Source: Phallusia mammillata (Eukaryota > Chordata > Ascidiacea > Phlebobranchia > Ascidiidae). Taken from it: a stretch of DNA of 64,000 nt. The stretch is taken from NCBI GenBank assembly GCA_003260075.1, contig QLIY01000702.1:22908-86907 (forward strand), given 5' to 3'. The translations under genes and the position numbers were made by a program. Under the pieces are notes generated by a model. That model was not told where the DNA came from. It was given only the letters and a program-made list of their open reading frames with translations, and made no database searches. Positions 48,201 to 60,683 of the stretch are shown piece after piece (the first letter of the stretch is position 1; the number at the start of each line of letters is the position of its first letter).

Positions 48201-51200
48201 AAAATATTTGAATCTTGAATGGTTGCAAACCCCCCCCCCGTGGAAATAATGTTGAAAATTCAGGTTTGGAGTTGGACATTAGCTTATTTAACATAAGGCT
48301 ATGCTTTTTACAAACAGCTTTCACAACAGGATTTTGGAAAATATTTGAATCTTTAAGAGGTTTTGAATGGTTGCAATAGGTGTTACACTTTTTCAATCAC
48401 TCCAAAACCTTTTCAAAACTTTACACAATTTCGCAAAAAAGAGAGAAAAACATTTTCAAATGGAAAACACATCGAACGTTTTGGTATATTTACCAGTTCT
48501 TGTCCATGCTTTTGTAAACTTCCTGTGAAGCTTGAACCAACATCGATGTCGTCACAGTGTCAACAACCGCAATCTCCTTGATTACCTCAGAATCACACTG
48601 AAGCATCAATCCTACAACAGCAATCAAAAAAACGTTGTTGTAGGATCAATTATTTTCCAAAAAAATGTTTTTGTAATGTTTTTAGTGAGTCAAACGAGGG
48701 ATTTGTGTTCAAACTGTTTTACACTTATATTAGATAAGTATAGAATAAGAAAGAAATGTTCCAAAAAATTATAAATACACAATTATAAAAAAAATCTGTA
48801 TGTGCTAGCGTATAAATAACAAAAATAGCTGTTTTAAATCACTATATGCTACACCGTTCTATTGTAAACAGTGTTATTCTTATTGTGCTCAATTCCTCTT
48901 CTAACTTATTAGTTAAATGGGCGTCTAGTGGCAATACATAATATTTCTTTGAATCGCTTTCGTTACTTTAGGCTTTTTCACCTCCTCCTGCTAGTCGACC
49001 GAAAAACTTTTTCAGAATCTGCTGGGCTTTCTTTTGCCTTGTCATCGGGTTTTCCGTCCTACGCAGCAGTTCCACTGATTTCCAGAAGAGAAGAGGTGCC
49101 TCCGATCTGTGTATCTTCATGTACCTCTTAAAAAATTCGAAGTGCAAAGGATCCCTTAACAGCTCGAGAAGATTTCTGACAAAAGACATATTCATGTACT
49201 AACTGGTAGAGGAGTGAAGGATCTATACATCCAACAGTAATGTTAAAAAATACTCTTCGTTAGAAACAGTCCTGTGGTAATTTCTTTCGTAGTGTGACTA
49301 GGCGCACTAGGGTCTTCACAAAAACAAACATTTTCGAAAGGGTAAAACCACTAAGTCCAGTTCGAAAAAAATGAGATGGTTCGTACAAAACATTTGGAGT
49401 TTTGTCAAATTCCTCATTGCTTGGTCTATTTTCATAAACATAAAAAAGTGCGGCCTCAACCAATGCGCAAGATACCCCCATTCCCGGTTAATGATTTTAT
49501 CTTAAAAGTTCGTTAAAAATTTTTTTTGGCATGAGTAATTTTCTTTTGACAAACTTAAACCAACCTGGGTCGCTCAGATGGTCTTCTAAGAATGACGCCA
49601 TGTTTTCGAATGGGTCGCATGTAAACCGGCTTGGTGTCAACTGTGTGACGAGCAACAACACGAAAAACTCTACAAACCAAAATAAAACAATTATTTGCCG
49701 GTGACAGCTATTAACTACCCGTAATGATATGACATGTAGCTATACACGCTACATGGTGCTCCACACTAAGATGTTTTTAAACTTTTTTTGTGATTTTTTG
49801 TAATTAGGTTTTCTTCGCAAATTTCTCTATAGCACTCGCGGTCCAACTAAATATATTTATGACTGAATATGGGCAACAAAACATCTAGTAACTGGGAGTT
49901 AATTCGTTCATTGCGCAATATTGTTAAAACAACATGAAGGATGAATTTAGTTTAGTTTCGTAAGATTACTTCGTGTGGGAATGTTTCAAGGGCTTTTATT
50001 ACGTTACAAACTTTGAGAACCCTATTGGACAAAGCAAAAATATTGGGTAGACTTGTTAGTTTACTGCTACTATGAGACGAATATTCTGTCCTTACTTGTA
50101 CACTGCATAGTCTATTCCACTCCTTGGATACTCAGACACGCTGTGTTTAGCAACTTCGCTTGGAGCCAGTTCAGGCACTGCGCATAAAAACAAATATATC
50201 GCTGGGAAGATTTTTTAAAGCAGAACAACATTTTGCGACAATATGAATATTATGCTGTTAATATACTAAAAAACTTATTTTCTTCTACTAGGTTGCAATA
50301 ATGTGTGTTAAAAAATATGATGGGAAAATGAAGAAAAGTTATTAATTGTATATGCTAGCAAATAAACCTTATAGATCACACAAAACGAAAAAGTAAAGCA
50401 GTAAATTCCTTATGCCACAACACCCAATCAATACGTGTTTAATTCCCCCCCCCCTTTGCGACAATAAGAATATTATGCTGTTAATATACTACAAAACTTA
50501 TTTTCTTCTACTAGGTTGCAATAATGTGTTTAAAAAAATATGATGGGAAAATAAAGAAAAGTTATTAATTGTATATGCTAGCAAATAAAACTTATAGATC
50601 ACACAAAACGAAAAAGTAACGCAGTAAATTCCTTTTGCCAAAACACCCAATCAATAAAAGTTTAATCAGCTTACGTTTAACGAAAGTCTTTGGTCTAAGC
50701 GGTGGCAAATTCCCTTCTTCATCGCTGCTATCCTCGCCCACGAATTCGCTGTAGCGAGTATCATGTTTGACATCATTGCCACATGACGTCATCAACAGTC
50801 GGTAGGCCCGTGATATACGATATCGGATGTGCCCAACGCCGTTGTAGCCGAGAGTTGAAAGGTAACCGGTTGATTTGGGTGTCTGAAGAAAAGTTAATAA
50901 ACTGATGTTTTTGTTGCGTATGTAAGACATGTTTAACTGCCAATGATGGAGGACAGCAGAAAAAAACTTGCTCTACATGGTTTCTGTGACAGGTAAAATG
51001 TTGCTGTAACAACAAGTTTAAACTATTTATTTATCGGAGTTAGGTTGCCCGAATGTTCTCGATGACAGTGATAATGTTTGAAATTCGTTCATTACTTTCG
51101 TTATTATTTCATTTGTGCAATTGTTTAAATATATAAGCGTGGCAAATAAAATTTTGCAAATAAAAATAAAACAAAAATTTTGAATTAAACCAAATAATGC

Positions 51201-54200
51201 TAAATTGTTTGCAATCAAACCAACGTAATGCATAAAATCAAAGCATAAGAGTGCATAAACGACAATTTAAAACGTCACCAGTTAACAGTTGTCTCCACAA
51301 AATACAAATAACGCTCAACCCCCCCCCCACGTAATGCATAAAATCAAAGCATAAGAGTGCATAAACGACAATTTAACGCCACCAGTTAACAGTTGTCTCC
51401 ACAAAATACAAATAACGCTCACTATTTTTGGTTTCAGCAATTTGTATGTTGGAGTGCTAAGAAGTGTTGGGAATGTCAACAAGACGAGTTTTAAGGATCT
51501 TGCCAGATTAAGTCGTAATTAACTCTTTATTGTTGTACCTGTACTTCATAGTTTTCCGGGATTGGGGCTCTCAGTATTGGGACAGCTCGGGTCTCGGAAG
51601 GAAGATTGGGAAAAGAATGTCGTCTCGGATAAATTCTTTGTTTTGTTGTGATCTGGTGACATAACAAGTATTTGATAACTTGTTTGATAAGAGCCGCTTT
51701 CTAAAGTTAAAAGAATGGAGGCAATAAAAGTACCGAAGTTAAGGTTATTGTACTCACGATTGAGTCTTTGAATTCAGACTGCTCGGCCACAGCAAATTTC
51801 ACCCAGTGGGTTTCCATCGCCTAATGAAAATAAAACAAGTGTGAAAAATAAAACACGCTTGAGGAATCAATCAGACTTTCCACATATATTAGTTATTTAT
51901 GTAACATAAAATGATAGGTAAACAATAACTTATCACCTAATAATAAAAAAACAAGTGTGCAAAATACATTGTTTATGTGACCTAAAATGACCCCCCCCCC
52001 CTATTTATGTAACATAAAATGATAGGTAAACAATAACTTATCACCTAATGAAAAAAACAAGTGTGCAAAATAAACAAGCTTTATTCGGACTTTAAAACAC
52101 ATTGGTTGTTTATGTGACCTAAAATGATATGGAAACTAATTACCTACTGCTTAATTAAAAGAAAACATTAACCCCCTCCTATCACCGATCATGGCATGGG
52201 CATTTGCCGAATCGTTTAAGTACTAAAGCATGTCGCTTTTTAGTTTTTACGTCTATTTGGGCAGCTCTATCCGTCAACAAAACAGGTGTGAAAATTCAAC
52301 AGGCCTTTGTCAGACTTCCACACATATTGGTTAGTTACGTGGTTTAAAATAGTATTGAACTAATAACCAATATACCTTTTCGACTTTTCGTTGAAACTGA
52401 GACCAGCTCTCTGGAAAGATTGAATCATTGTACAGATTTTTGGTCGCAGCTACGAGATTGGTGACGTCATCTTGATGCAGTTGGTCAATTTCGCGAAACA
52501 CACGCCTTAGAGCTTGTAACTATAAACAGCACAAGATCTTAATTACAATATTCTATGCTCGACTTTTGGCTACCGCTACCCGTAACTTCTACTTAAAAAT
52601 AAAAACGTGTATTCTTACACGATTTAACTTTGGTGGTTAAATTATAAATCGCTGACAGTTATACATTTATTTGTTTGTTTGTTAATAAAAGCAGTTTAGT
52701 TGCGCTGCATGAACAGTAATGAAAACGTAAGGCACGTCTAAATGCAGCGTAGAAATTGTGGATTATTATTTTACATTCAATAAACAAATTGTGTTAATTT
52801 TCCCACAATGTATAAAATCGACTGGGTGCGAATGAAATGACTTACTTCTTTAGTCAACTCCACAGAAGAGAACTTAAAGTAAGACAGGCGCATCTTTTCA
52901 ATTCGGCGCCAAATGTCCAACACCTGCGGGGTTGCCGACACCGATTCCCGGCCGATGTCACCCTGCGCTGCCTGATCTAAGTCATGTCCCAGGTATCTTC
53001 TGAAGGGAAAACCAGCTGGTTCGTCCGAAGCCAAAACTTCAGAAAATTCAAGACCTTGTTCCACCCTTCTCAAATATTCGTCCTTAACAACTGTGCAGTG
53101 ATCAGAGCCAATAGAACCGGTAGCTGCGTCATTAATTTCTGACGTAGCGGATTTAGATCCAGAAATGCACGACGTATCATAATCGCTCGCTGAAAAAAAG
53201 AAAAGAAAACCTGATAACGTGAGATGATGTGCATACATATCAAAAAAATGGAAACTTAAAACTCTTTTTTGGTTTACCATTATAGAAAGCATTAAAAATA
53301 CAGCAAAGTAAACTGTCGAATTACTAAAAATATGTATTATTCCGCGATTTAATATAGACGATTCGATATTTTTTTGCGAGAAGACCTAAATATTTCTTAA
53401 TAATTTCTGTATTGCGTCCCACCATTACTGTATTTAGAAAAATTAATGAACATTCAACTTTTTAACGAAATATAGCAGAGGAGCACAACCTTTTTGCTAC
53501 AGTGAATACATCGCAGTACTTTTTCGTGGTAATTCAATACTAGTTAAGTTACCTGCATCGGAGCTAGTTACATCGCCAGAAACAACGGAAACGGCGGTTT
53601 GAGATGGTAGGCATGGCAACGAGCACGACGATGCTTTTGAATGATGTTTGGCCTACATATGTAAACAATGCAACATTTTATACCTATGACTAGAATAAGC
53701 AAAATATTAAAGGGCGAGGGCTGTGTTATGGACAGTGTTGCTTGTGTTTGCAAACAGGTTTCTTGCCTTTGGTGCACATGGCCCGTGCAAACGCGCGTTG
53801 TCAGCGATTTTTGGTGGCACTTTACACTGCAGGTCTGCCGCTGTGTGTTAAGTTGTGTGAAGCGGTTGATCTTAGTGAAATCTAAATGTAGACTCTGTCT
53901 TATAATTAAATGTGATAACTTATGGATGTGTTTATGATGTGCAAAATACAACAAAAGAATCAAACTGGATCTGCATTTCTGTAGACCAAATCAAGACAAG
54001 TTTAGAGATCACTGGCTGTTTTACAGAAAAATTGTGTAGACAACAACTAAAGAATTTTTTAGGTTTTTTAATCGCTTTGAGATACATGGCTTTGTGTTTT
54101 CCTTCCGTACTGTTAAAATCTAAACAGACTACCCAAAATATTTGCACAAATTAAGGCTTTGTCTACTTACGATTGACTCGACACTGTTAACGCGAGATCG

Positions 54201-57200
54201 CTTCTTAGGGGACCTCCTCGGACTTGCCACGACAACCTCACTCTTACTCCTTCGTGCAGGTTCTATAGACTTAGGAGCGGGGAAAACGTTGGAGGCGATA
54301 TGATGCTGGATGACATTGCTGGAAGACACTTTTGAAGCCTGATGAAAACGGGTCAACAGATCTTCCTCAGCGACCTCATCAAACAGAATAAGACTCTTTG
54401 CTCCTCCTGTTGCATTATTATCATTTAGCGTCACTTCCGGCAAGTCCGCAGCGGATTGCGTCACTTCCACATTCCACAATCGGGTGTACGCGCTAGCAGA
54501 ACGATTTTCGGTGACGTCAGACTTGTCAGCGTCATAATGGGATGACAATGCGTCATTGCTGGTCATCGAGTCGGGAGAGGGAGTCACCTTTGGTACTGTT
54601 ACGTCAGAATGGGATTCGGGATCAGCTGATACGATGCGTCCAGGAAAGAGCTCATAGGTGTCTTTTACGGAGAGAATTGGATGTTTATCAATTTCAGTGC
54701 TAGAAAATAAAATGTAAGCCTGTTAGTGCAATATAACAATACACTTTCTGTCAAATGCATTGTTTGTACCAAAGTTTGGTAGCAACAGTTCTCACAAATT
54801 GTAAGCGACTGTAGGCGACAAGTAGAATACATCTGGTAAAAACAATCTAATTTATGCAAAAACGAGAAATTAAAAGTTTGAAAGTAACTGCAATCTTCAA
54901 AAACGTACTTATGCAATACATAATAGTGTTATTATTCTGTACTGACAAAGCCCTATTCATCTTTTTATGCAACAGGGGTAACTTAAACATGAATTTGCAC
55001 AGATATATTTTGACCAACTTTACTCACGGATCAATTTTAAATTTTTCTGCTGGTTTCGTAGTATCATTGTCAAAAATATGTTCGTGGATGTATTTGATAT
55101 TTTCAGATCCGAGCATTTCCGAACCATGCCGACCACGACCAGCCTGCATGACGTGCAACAAGTGAGGAGTGTCCTCCCAAATCTCTCTGCAAGTTATGGC
55201 ATGTTACGTTGCGGTAACAGTTGGTAAAGCTATTAACGTGACAACCTAAATGACAAAAGTTTGCTAAATTCCGATAGAGAGCGCAAAGAGCACAGTTATT
55301 TAAGCTTTAGAAACTAACTTAAAGGTTAGGAACCAACCCAAACAGCCTTAACCGTCAGCATTTTTCACACAACTTTGCATTGAAATATTCGTCAATGCTC
55401 TTTGCACAACTATCTCATTTTATTAGCTCCATCGTAACAGTCAGTGTATGATATGTTAAAAAAGCATCTTTTAACCACTAAAAAGTTTTTCGTTTTTCTG
55501 ATTTTTAATCATGCTCGAACTTTTTTATCCATATTTTTTTTAAACAAACATTAAAATCACTGAATAAGCTATTGCTGTCAGGCATAATGTATAAACGAGT
55601 AATGCTCTTCCAACAGTTTATTATAAATTGGACGTCGAAACGTCGATTATTTATAATAAAGCTGCTGGAAGAGCAATACTCGTTTATTCAAAGCACTGGT
55701 TTTGAAAGTAGTCACGTAGTTTTGCTGGAAAAGAAAATAACCATAAATTATGACTTTATTATTAATACGGTTTAAGTGACCGAAAATTTTGTAATCCAGA
55801 CTCACCTAATCTGTGAGCTGTGACCTAAAGTAACCCCTTATACTCACTCTCCACTTATCTCGCGCACGAGAATATTATGCTTCTCTTCTTCAACTTCATC
55901 AGCGTATTCGTGCTCGCTTCCAAGCTGCTGCGCTTGCCTGAACTTAACATCGGGATCCTGAATGACTCGTCCATACTTCGATTGGTGAAGAGCCATTGAT
56001 GTCACCTGCGCCTCATGACGTATGCCCCAAACCGCCGCATACTGCCTCCCAAAAATAAAAATCTTATACTGCTTGTATGATGTGAAGGCAAATGCAGAAT
56101 AAGAGTTTATGGTCCAAAAAGGTCCTTTATACACCTTTGCGTATGGCTACATGTAAGGATAATTGTTTCACCCGTCCAACCTTGCGCCCATGCCAACCTT
56201 TGCAAACCACAAATCCTCGACAGAATACTAACTGTTTAAATGCTTTTATACAAATCAGCATTGACATCAATAACCTACAACCTTACATAAGTCTGGATAA
56301 GGGCTTCTTAGTGTGAAAAACATTATTGTGTTGGGAAGTAAATATTTTGTCAAGAGAAGGATAAGTGATTATCAAGCATGATAACAACAAAATATACATG
56401 GTAAACATTTTGTTTTGTGTGACAGAAAACCTACCCACAATGCATTGACAGTCTACCGACCTTTTTCAGTTTTTGTTTTTCCTCGGCGCTTAGATCATTG
56501 CGGGTCATAACGAGATACCTTGGCAGCCAGTAGCAATGCAGACGGTTGAGAACCAGTGTTTTAAGCCTGCTCGTTCGCTCAAGATCAAACCCGCGACAAT
56601 CGTTAACCGTACGCTCTGAAAGAAAAAAAAAACATTAAGTGAAAAACGAAAGTTACTGACGCGGTTTTGTCAGTCAGTCTGAGAAAGTAAAAAGGCGTTT
56701 TCAACAGTGATTGCCTGAACAGTTAGTTTTATGCAAAGTGACTACCGCTTGCATAACTCTTGAGGCTAGAAATTTTTGTTGCAGTTTTCACCTGGATAAA
56801 CCGCGTCAAGAAAAACACTCGGTAGACAGTAGGGACTTGACTTGGCGTAATATTTCAGTTGTATTGTCCTCAGTATTATGTTTTTCCTGTGGTTGTCACC
56901 AAAACGTAATCGGTCAGCGTCAATCCAAAACCTGAAGCACATTTTTTTATATTTACGTACACAAGGCGCGTTTTTTAAATATACGAGCAAAAAGATCAAA
57001 ACCAGTATTTGCGTATAATACATTACCACGTTCCGACTGTCTAATACTGACTTTGATCTTTTTGCTCAGAACATTTTTTGTAGTTTTAAGTTTAAAAATC
57101 ACAGACCGGAATTCCTAAATAATCTGTCAGGTGATTAATACTATGAGCTACCACATGTAATGCAGTTCTAGTTCCAGAACAGTTCTAGTTCTTGAATAAA

Positions 57201-58156
57201 AAGTATTTTCAACCAAAATAGGACCTTACTTGATTAGACCGCTATCGATCTTCGACTTTTCAACCAATTTGGAAAACCTCAAGAAATCTCTGACTTTCCT
57301 CATCCGTTGCCACTTTAAACGATCCAGTAGCTGAACGCCTGAAGGAAACAACTGTACGGTAACTTGGTAACAAAAACAAACGATTCCATAAATGACATGT
57401 TTCCTTGTTCTCAAGTAATATTTCACACTTAACGTTTTCTGTAACCAAACAAGTTTGCAGTCATTACGATATCAGTTTAGATGTTAACAAAGGTAAACGT
57501 ACCGTGCAAGTCGGTCAAACTTGATTCGTCCGCCTTGGACGGAATGGTGTCGGAAAATTCCATGTTCAATAGGTGGTGACATAGGGTATATTCCGACCAT
57601 ACTTTCGATCTATGCACAAATACCCAAAGCTTTTACAACAACAAAAAATGCCTTTGGGACATCAGCAGACTATAGTCGACATAATAAGGTACAAATACTG
57701 CAGTATTTACATGTATTCACATGCGGTCTGCCCTGCTATGCATATCTTAGTTTTCTCACCTACAAACAAATCCAAAGTCTGATCAGCGTTTAAAAATTTT
57801 GGAACGTCAAATTTTATAAAAGTTGGAGTTTTTTTTACAACAACTTAACTCAACCTTTTTATTCGTGCGTAATGTGCAATACTTTTGCTGGACGCAACAT
57901 TTTTCACTTACCGCATGAACAACCCTAGCCTTTCGTTGACCAGCCAAGTCCACACACGTTCATTGGACACTTGCACTCGGTTATGAGCCCGAAGCAGAGG
58001 TGGATCGAGCATAAACTTGTCAAACTGTGGTGTGTATGCAATTTTCTGGCCAAATATAGGCAAACAGCAGAACTTGTTGAAAAAGTCGCCAAAAATAAGT
58101 TCCCGCCGAACAGCAGTGCTCAGTTCCGACCAGTGAATGTCAGTGGTAAGGTCCAT
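42247..58156 (-). CDS. RGS22: Regulator of G-protein signalling 22-like protein, ~27 exons
   Basis: Exons on the minus strand: 57912-58156 (ATG), 57503-57609, 57230-57338, 56792-56931, 56461-56615, 55848-56041, 55028-55186, 54171-54699, 53553-53652, 52846-53189, 52376-52519, 51758-51820, 51539-51652, 50675-50882, 50096-50177, 49565-49669, 48982-49175, 48494-48611, 47807-47909, 47409-47556, 46693-46855, 45870-46008, 44614-44763, 44184-44310, 43939-44068, 42920-43058 and 42247-42355. About 1440 residues (human ~1264). The start aligns with RGS22: IFGDFFNKFCCLPIFGQ, then RVWTWLVNERLGLF. RGS-type helices occur around 56.8-57.3 kb, 48.5-49.2 kb (DPLHFEFFKRYMKIH...LLFWKSVELLRR) and 45.9-47.6 kb (DPKTFDKFGRYLAQL...ERIVDCFLDSHIPP). 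Every junction is in phase except 45870 to 44763, where a small exon or other donor is missing. Family role: G-alpha binding, testis/ciliary. Confidence 0.85.
42766..42775. other. Poly-C (10) assembly junction
   Basis: 42641-42765 is repeated at 42776-42899. Confidence 0.85.
43219..43228. other. Poly-C (10) assembly junction
   Basis: 43024-43170 is repeated from 43229, giving a false second start of the RGS22 exon 42920-43058. Confidence 0.85.
43551..43560. other. Poly-C (10) assembly junction
   Basis: About 43420-43550 is repeated at about 43736-43858; the intervening piece carries the transposon end. Confidence 0.82.
44944..44954. other. Poly-C (11) assembly junction
   Basis: 44817-44943 is repeated at 44955-45065. 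Confidence 0.85.
45272..45285. other. Poly-C (14) assembly junction
   Basis: 45180-45271 is repeated at 45286-45364; two or three C probably belong to the flanks. Confidence 0.85.
45612..45836. mobile_element. hAT-type MITE, 225 bp, beside an RGS22 splice donor
   Basis: It starts CAGTGGTCGGCAACC and ends GGTTGCCCACCCCTG, with an exact 8-bp target duplication TTCTACAT (45604-45611, 45837-45844). The GC-rich interior has repeated GGTCCGC. It ends 33 bp from the exon 45870-46008 donor. Confidence 0.88.
46220..46229. other. Poly-C (10) assembly junction
   Basis: 46047-46219 is repeated at 46230-46401. Confidence 0.85.
46952..46967. repeat. (AG)8 microsatellite
   Basis: A short AG dinucleotide run in an RGS22 intron. 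Confidence 0.8.
48230..48239. other. Poly-C (10) assembly junction
   Basis: 48102-48229 is repeated at 48240-48377. Confidence 0.85.
50445..50454. other. Poly-C (10) assembly junction
   Basis: 50232-50444 is repeated at 50455-50666. Confidence 0.85.
51319..51328. other. Poly-C (10) assembly junction
   Basis: 51223-51318 is repeated at 51329-51421. Confidence 0.85.
51991..52001. other. Poly-C (11) assembly junction
   Basis: 51894-51990 is repeated at 52002-52130. Confidence 0.85.
55591..55688. repeat. Inverted repeat with ~37-bp arms
   Basis: ATAAACGAGTAATGCTCTTC at 55591 is mirrored by GAAGAGCAATACTCGTTTAT ending at 55687. The spacer contains GACGTCGAAACGTC. It could fold as a hairpin; probably a foldback transposon remnant in an RGS22 intron. 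Confidence 0.65.
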
Positions 58157-58338
58157 TGAAGCTACATTAAACACAAAAGTAAAATCCCAAACTGCTGCAT
58201 GCTCTTACCAGCACACATGATGACCCAGTTACAAAACAGATAAATACTGCCTTTGCCAGCAAAAAAAGATGAGGTAAAGTTTATGATAAAATCGAANTTA
58301 GACTTTTGCACATTCCTTCGCTTATAGTTGGATTAAAC

Positions 58339-58668
58339 CAGTGGTTCCCAACCAGGGAGGAATTCCTCCCTAGGGAGGAATTTTATGAGTTTAGGGGAGG
58401 AATTTCATAAAAACTGTAAAAAATTACATTGGAAATGTTACAGAATATTTTTGAAAATACATTATTATGACCATTATAATTTGGACCCGGTTCACATTTG
58501 GAACCGATTGTAAAGGATTCTGAAATGGACATCCCTAAGTATAAGGTCTATTTCTAATTGCTAAAATTTTTCATGTCATATATATATGTTTTTCATCTAT
58601 TGGGGAGGAATGAACAGTTCGAAAATGGGCAAAGGGAGGAATGTAACAAAAAAGGTTGGGAACCACTG
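58339..58668. mobile_element. hAT-type MITE, 330 bp, haplotype-polymorphic
   Basis: It has 15-bp TIRs CAGTGGTTCCCAACC/GGTTGGGAACCACTG. GGAGGAAT repeats occur near both ends. Flanks are GATTAAAC and CTTTAAGC, an imperfect duplication. The right haplotype copy (around 58820-58835, ...CACTTAAGCTG) lacks it. Confidence 0.75.
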
Positions 58669-58678
58669 CTTTAAGCTG

Positions 58679-58688
58679 CCCCCCCCCC
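58679..58688. other. Poly-C (10) assembly junction
   Basis: 58173-58678 is repeated at 58689-58835; the left copy carries the MITE 58339-58668. Confidence 0.85.
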
Positions 58689-58998
58689 ACAAAAGTAAAA
58701 TCCCAAACTGCTGCATGCTCTTACCAGCACACATGACCCAGTTACAAAACAGATAAATACTGCCTTTGCCAGCAAAAACAGATGAGGTAAAGTTTATGAT
58801 AAAATCGCAAAGACCTAAAAAAATCACACTTAAGCTGTATATACTAAAAAGCTGTTGCCATCGTACCTTCACCTAAAACAAATTCTACAAACATTAATGT
58901 ATGGTCTCGCAAGCGACCCTTCAACCTTTGTTACGTCATAATGTAGCAGTATTTGTTTTACATTTAGTGCAGTGGTAAAAACTAACTTACTTGTTTAC

Positions 58999-59511
58999 CA
59001 GCTTTCGGCTCAGCAGTTATGATCCTGTCAGTCTTCAACAACACCACTAATGAAACTCTTGTCTGAGTTAACTTTTATTAAATCTGAACAATTACTTGTT
59101 GCCATAGAAAAGACAATACTTGTGTGTGAGGTGTACAACATTGTCACTTACCAGCTGTCAGTACTGTACAATTTTGTAATCACTTGCTGCTCTCTGACCC
59201 CCCCCCCGCTTTCGGCTCAGCAGTTATGATCCTGTCAGTCTTCAACAACACCACTGATTAAACTCTTGTCTGAGTAAAATTTTATTTAATCTAAACAATT
59301 ACTTGTTGCTATAGAAAAGACAATACTTCAGTGTGAGGTGTACAACATTGTTACCTACCAGCTGTCAGTACTGTACAATGTGATAATCACCTGCTGATCT
59401 GAAGGTACAACTGGCGCCGCCAACATGCAGGATTCGTTTTCAGCCTGTGGCAAGTTTCGAGCGTCTAAAGTTGATTGCAACGACCTTACTACGGACGAGC
59501 TCTGGCTCTGG
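58999..59511 (-). other. Possible 5' exons of RGS22 (uncertain)
   Basis: Two exon-like blocks read on the minus strand: 59359-59511 (acceptor CTAG, Ser/Gln-rich open frame QSQSSSVVRSLQ...) and 58999-59062. The second would join the 57912-58161 exon in frame, but its other haplotype copy (near 59230-59275) has TAA in that frame. That makes untranslated leader exons more likely, with translation starting at the ATG at 58156. Both blocks flank the poly-C junction 59198-59207. Confidence 0.3.
59198..59207. other. Poly-C (10) assembly junction
   Basis: 59001-59197 is repeated at 59208-59400. Confidence 0.85.
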
Positions 59512-60683
59512 CTAGAAACAACATTATGCCTTTGAAATGATTAAAAATGTGAATTGAATTGAATACCAGGGTAAGTATGATGCACAAATTTCACGACTTA
59601 ACATATTCATTACTGTCAATGTTTTCAAGCTAAAAATAAGGGACGATTAAGAAGTGATTAAGATTTTCTTCGAAAAAATGTAAACTATTTTAGTTTGCCA
59701 ATGATTGTTACACCAAATTCAGCCTTTTTAGTTACTTTGCTGAACATGCTTTTCTGTTTGAATATGTTTGTTTTCATAAAAATATCACAATAATGCATTT
59801 AAATGCAACATTTTTTTAAAGAAATTTAGGTTTTTTCACAGTTACCAATGTTTTTGTCAACAACCTTGCTGTCAAAATTTGTAATTGTATCTCACAGTCT
59901 GGTTCTCAATTCATTTCAGGCCATGGACCGCCCGGAAATTAAAGGAATTCACTGGTCCAGTTCCATTTTGAGATTTAAAGTACAGTAATCATATACAACA
60001 AGCAATTTGGCTTAAAATATCTTTCTTTCAAGCAGAATTTTAAGAAGTGACATAAAGTCATTGACAGTTAACATTTTTGACCCTCCAATATATGATATGA
60101 ACCAGGGGCGCATCCAGAAATTTTTAAAGGGGGGGGTCCAAAAAAATTTTTTGGGGGAAATCCCTAATGATGTCATTATGACGTCACACGTCGTTCAGAA
60201 CGACACGTTATGCGGCAAAGCACTTTTTCCAAATTGGCGGTATCTCTACCCATTTAATTGACAGGAAGAACAGGTAATTTTATTTTAGCAAAAGCTTTGT
60301 AGTTTTGTGATTTTGCCGCTGCTATCTAGCTTACTCAGCCAAACTGCAGCTGCAAAATAACCGTTACTGTCACGTAATCAAAATCGTTGCTTAAAAACAC
60401 AGGGTCCAATTTGTAAAGAACTAAATCTCTTGCTGAAGCGGTAATCCTACTGTTAAGTTGCGCAAAGTCACGAATGCACTAAAGGTGGTAACGGCAGAAG
60501 GCATAAATTGTGCCTGNAAACCTCTGATCCCCAATGCTGTCTGCGCCGTTCGGGAATGCAAAATATCATGACTTTTCGTTGTAAATTAGACTGTTTAAAA
60601 CCTTTGCTTATTATCATGCATACTTGAATCTAATTTAACTGGTAGCCTACACTGTCCCCGTATCCTCAAATATGGAACTTACT
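59512..60683. other. Spacer between RGS22 5' region and RALGAPB 3' end
   Basis: It holds the RALGAPB 3' UTR (transcript runs leftward) and the RGS22 upstream region. A transposon-like terminus starts at 60103 and there is a single ambiguous base at 60517. No exon was recognised. Confidence 0.5.
60103..60240. mobile_element. Possible transposon terminus (CAGGGGCGCATCCAG)
   Basis: CAGGGGCGCATCCAGAAATT followed by a G-rich run resembles a terminus seen in many animal DNA transposons. I found no matching other end, so the right limit is arbitrary. Confidence 0.3.

Noticed and set aside
1391..59207. A novel tandem-duplication system with C-tailed junctions (for example a C-tailing retroelement or template-switch mechanism)
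   Set aside because: Uniform length of 10, single-strand bias, long runs replacing known sequence, and allele-like divergence fit assembly gaps better.
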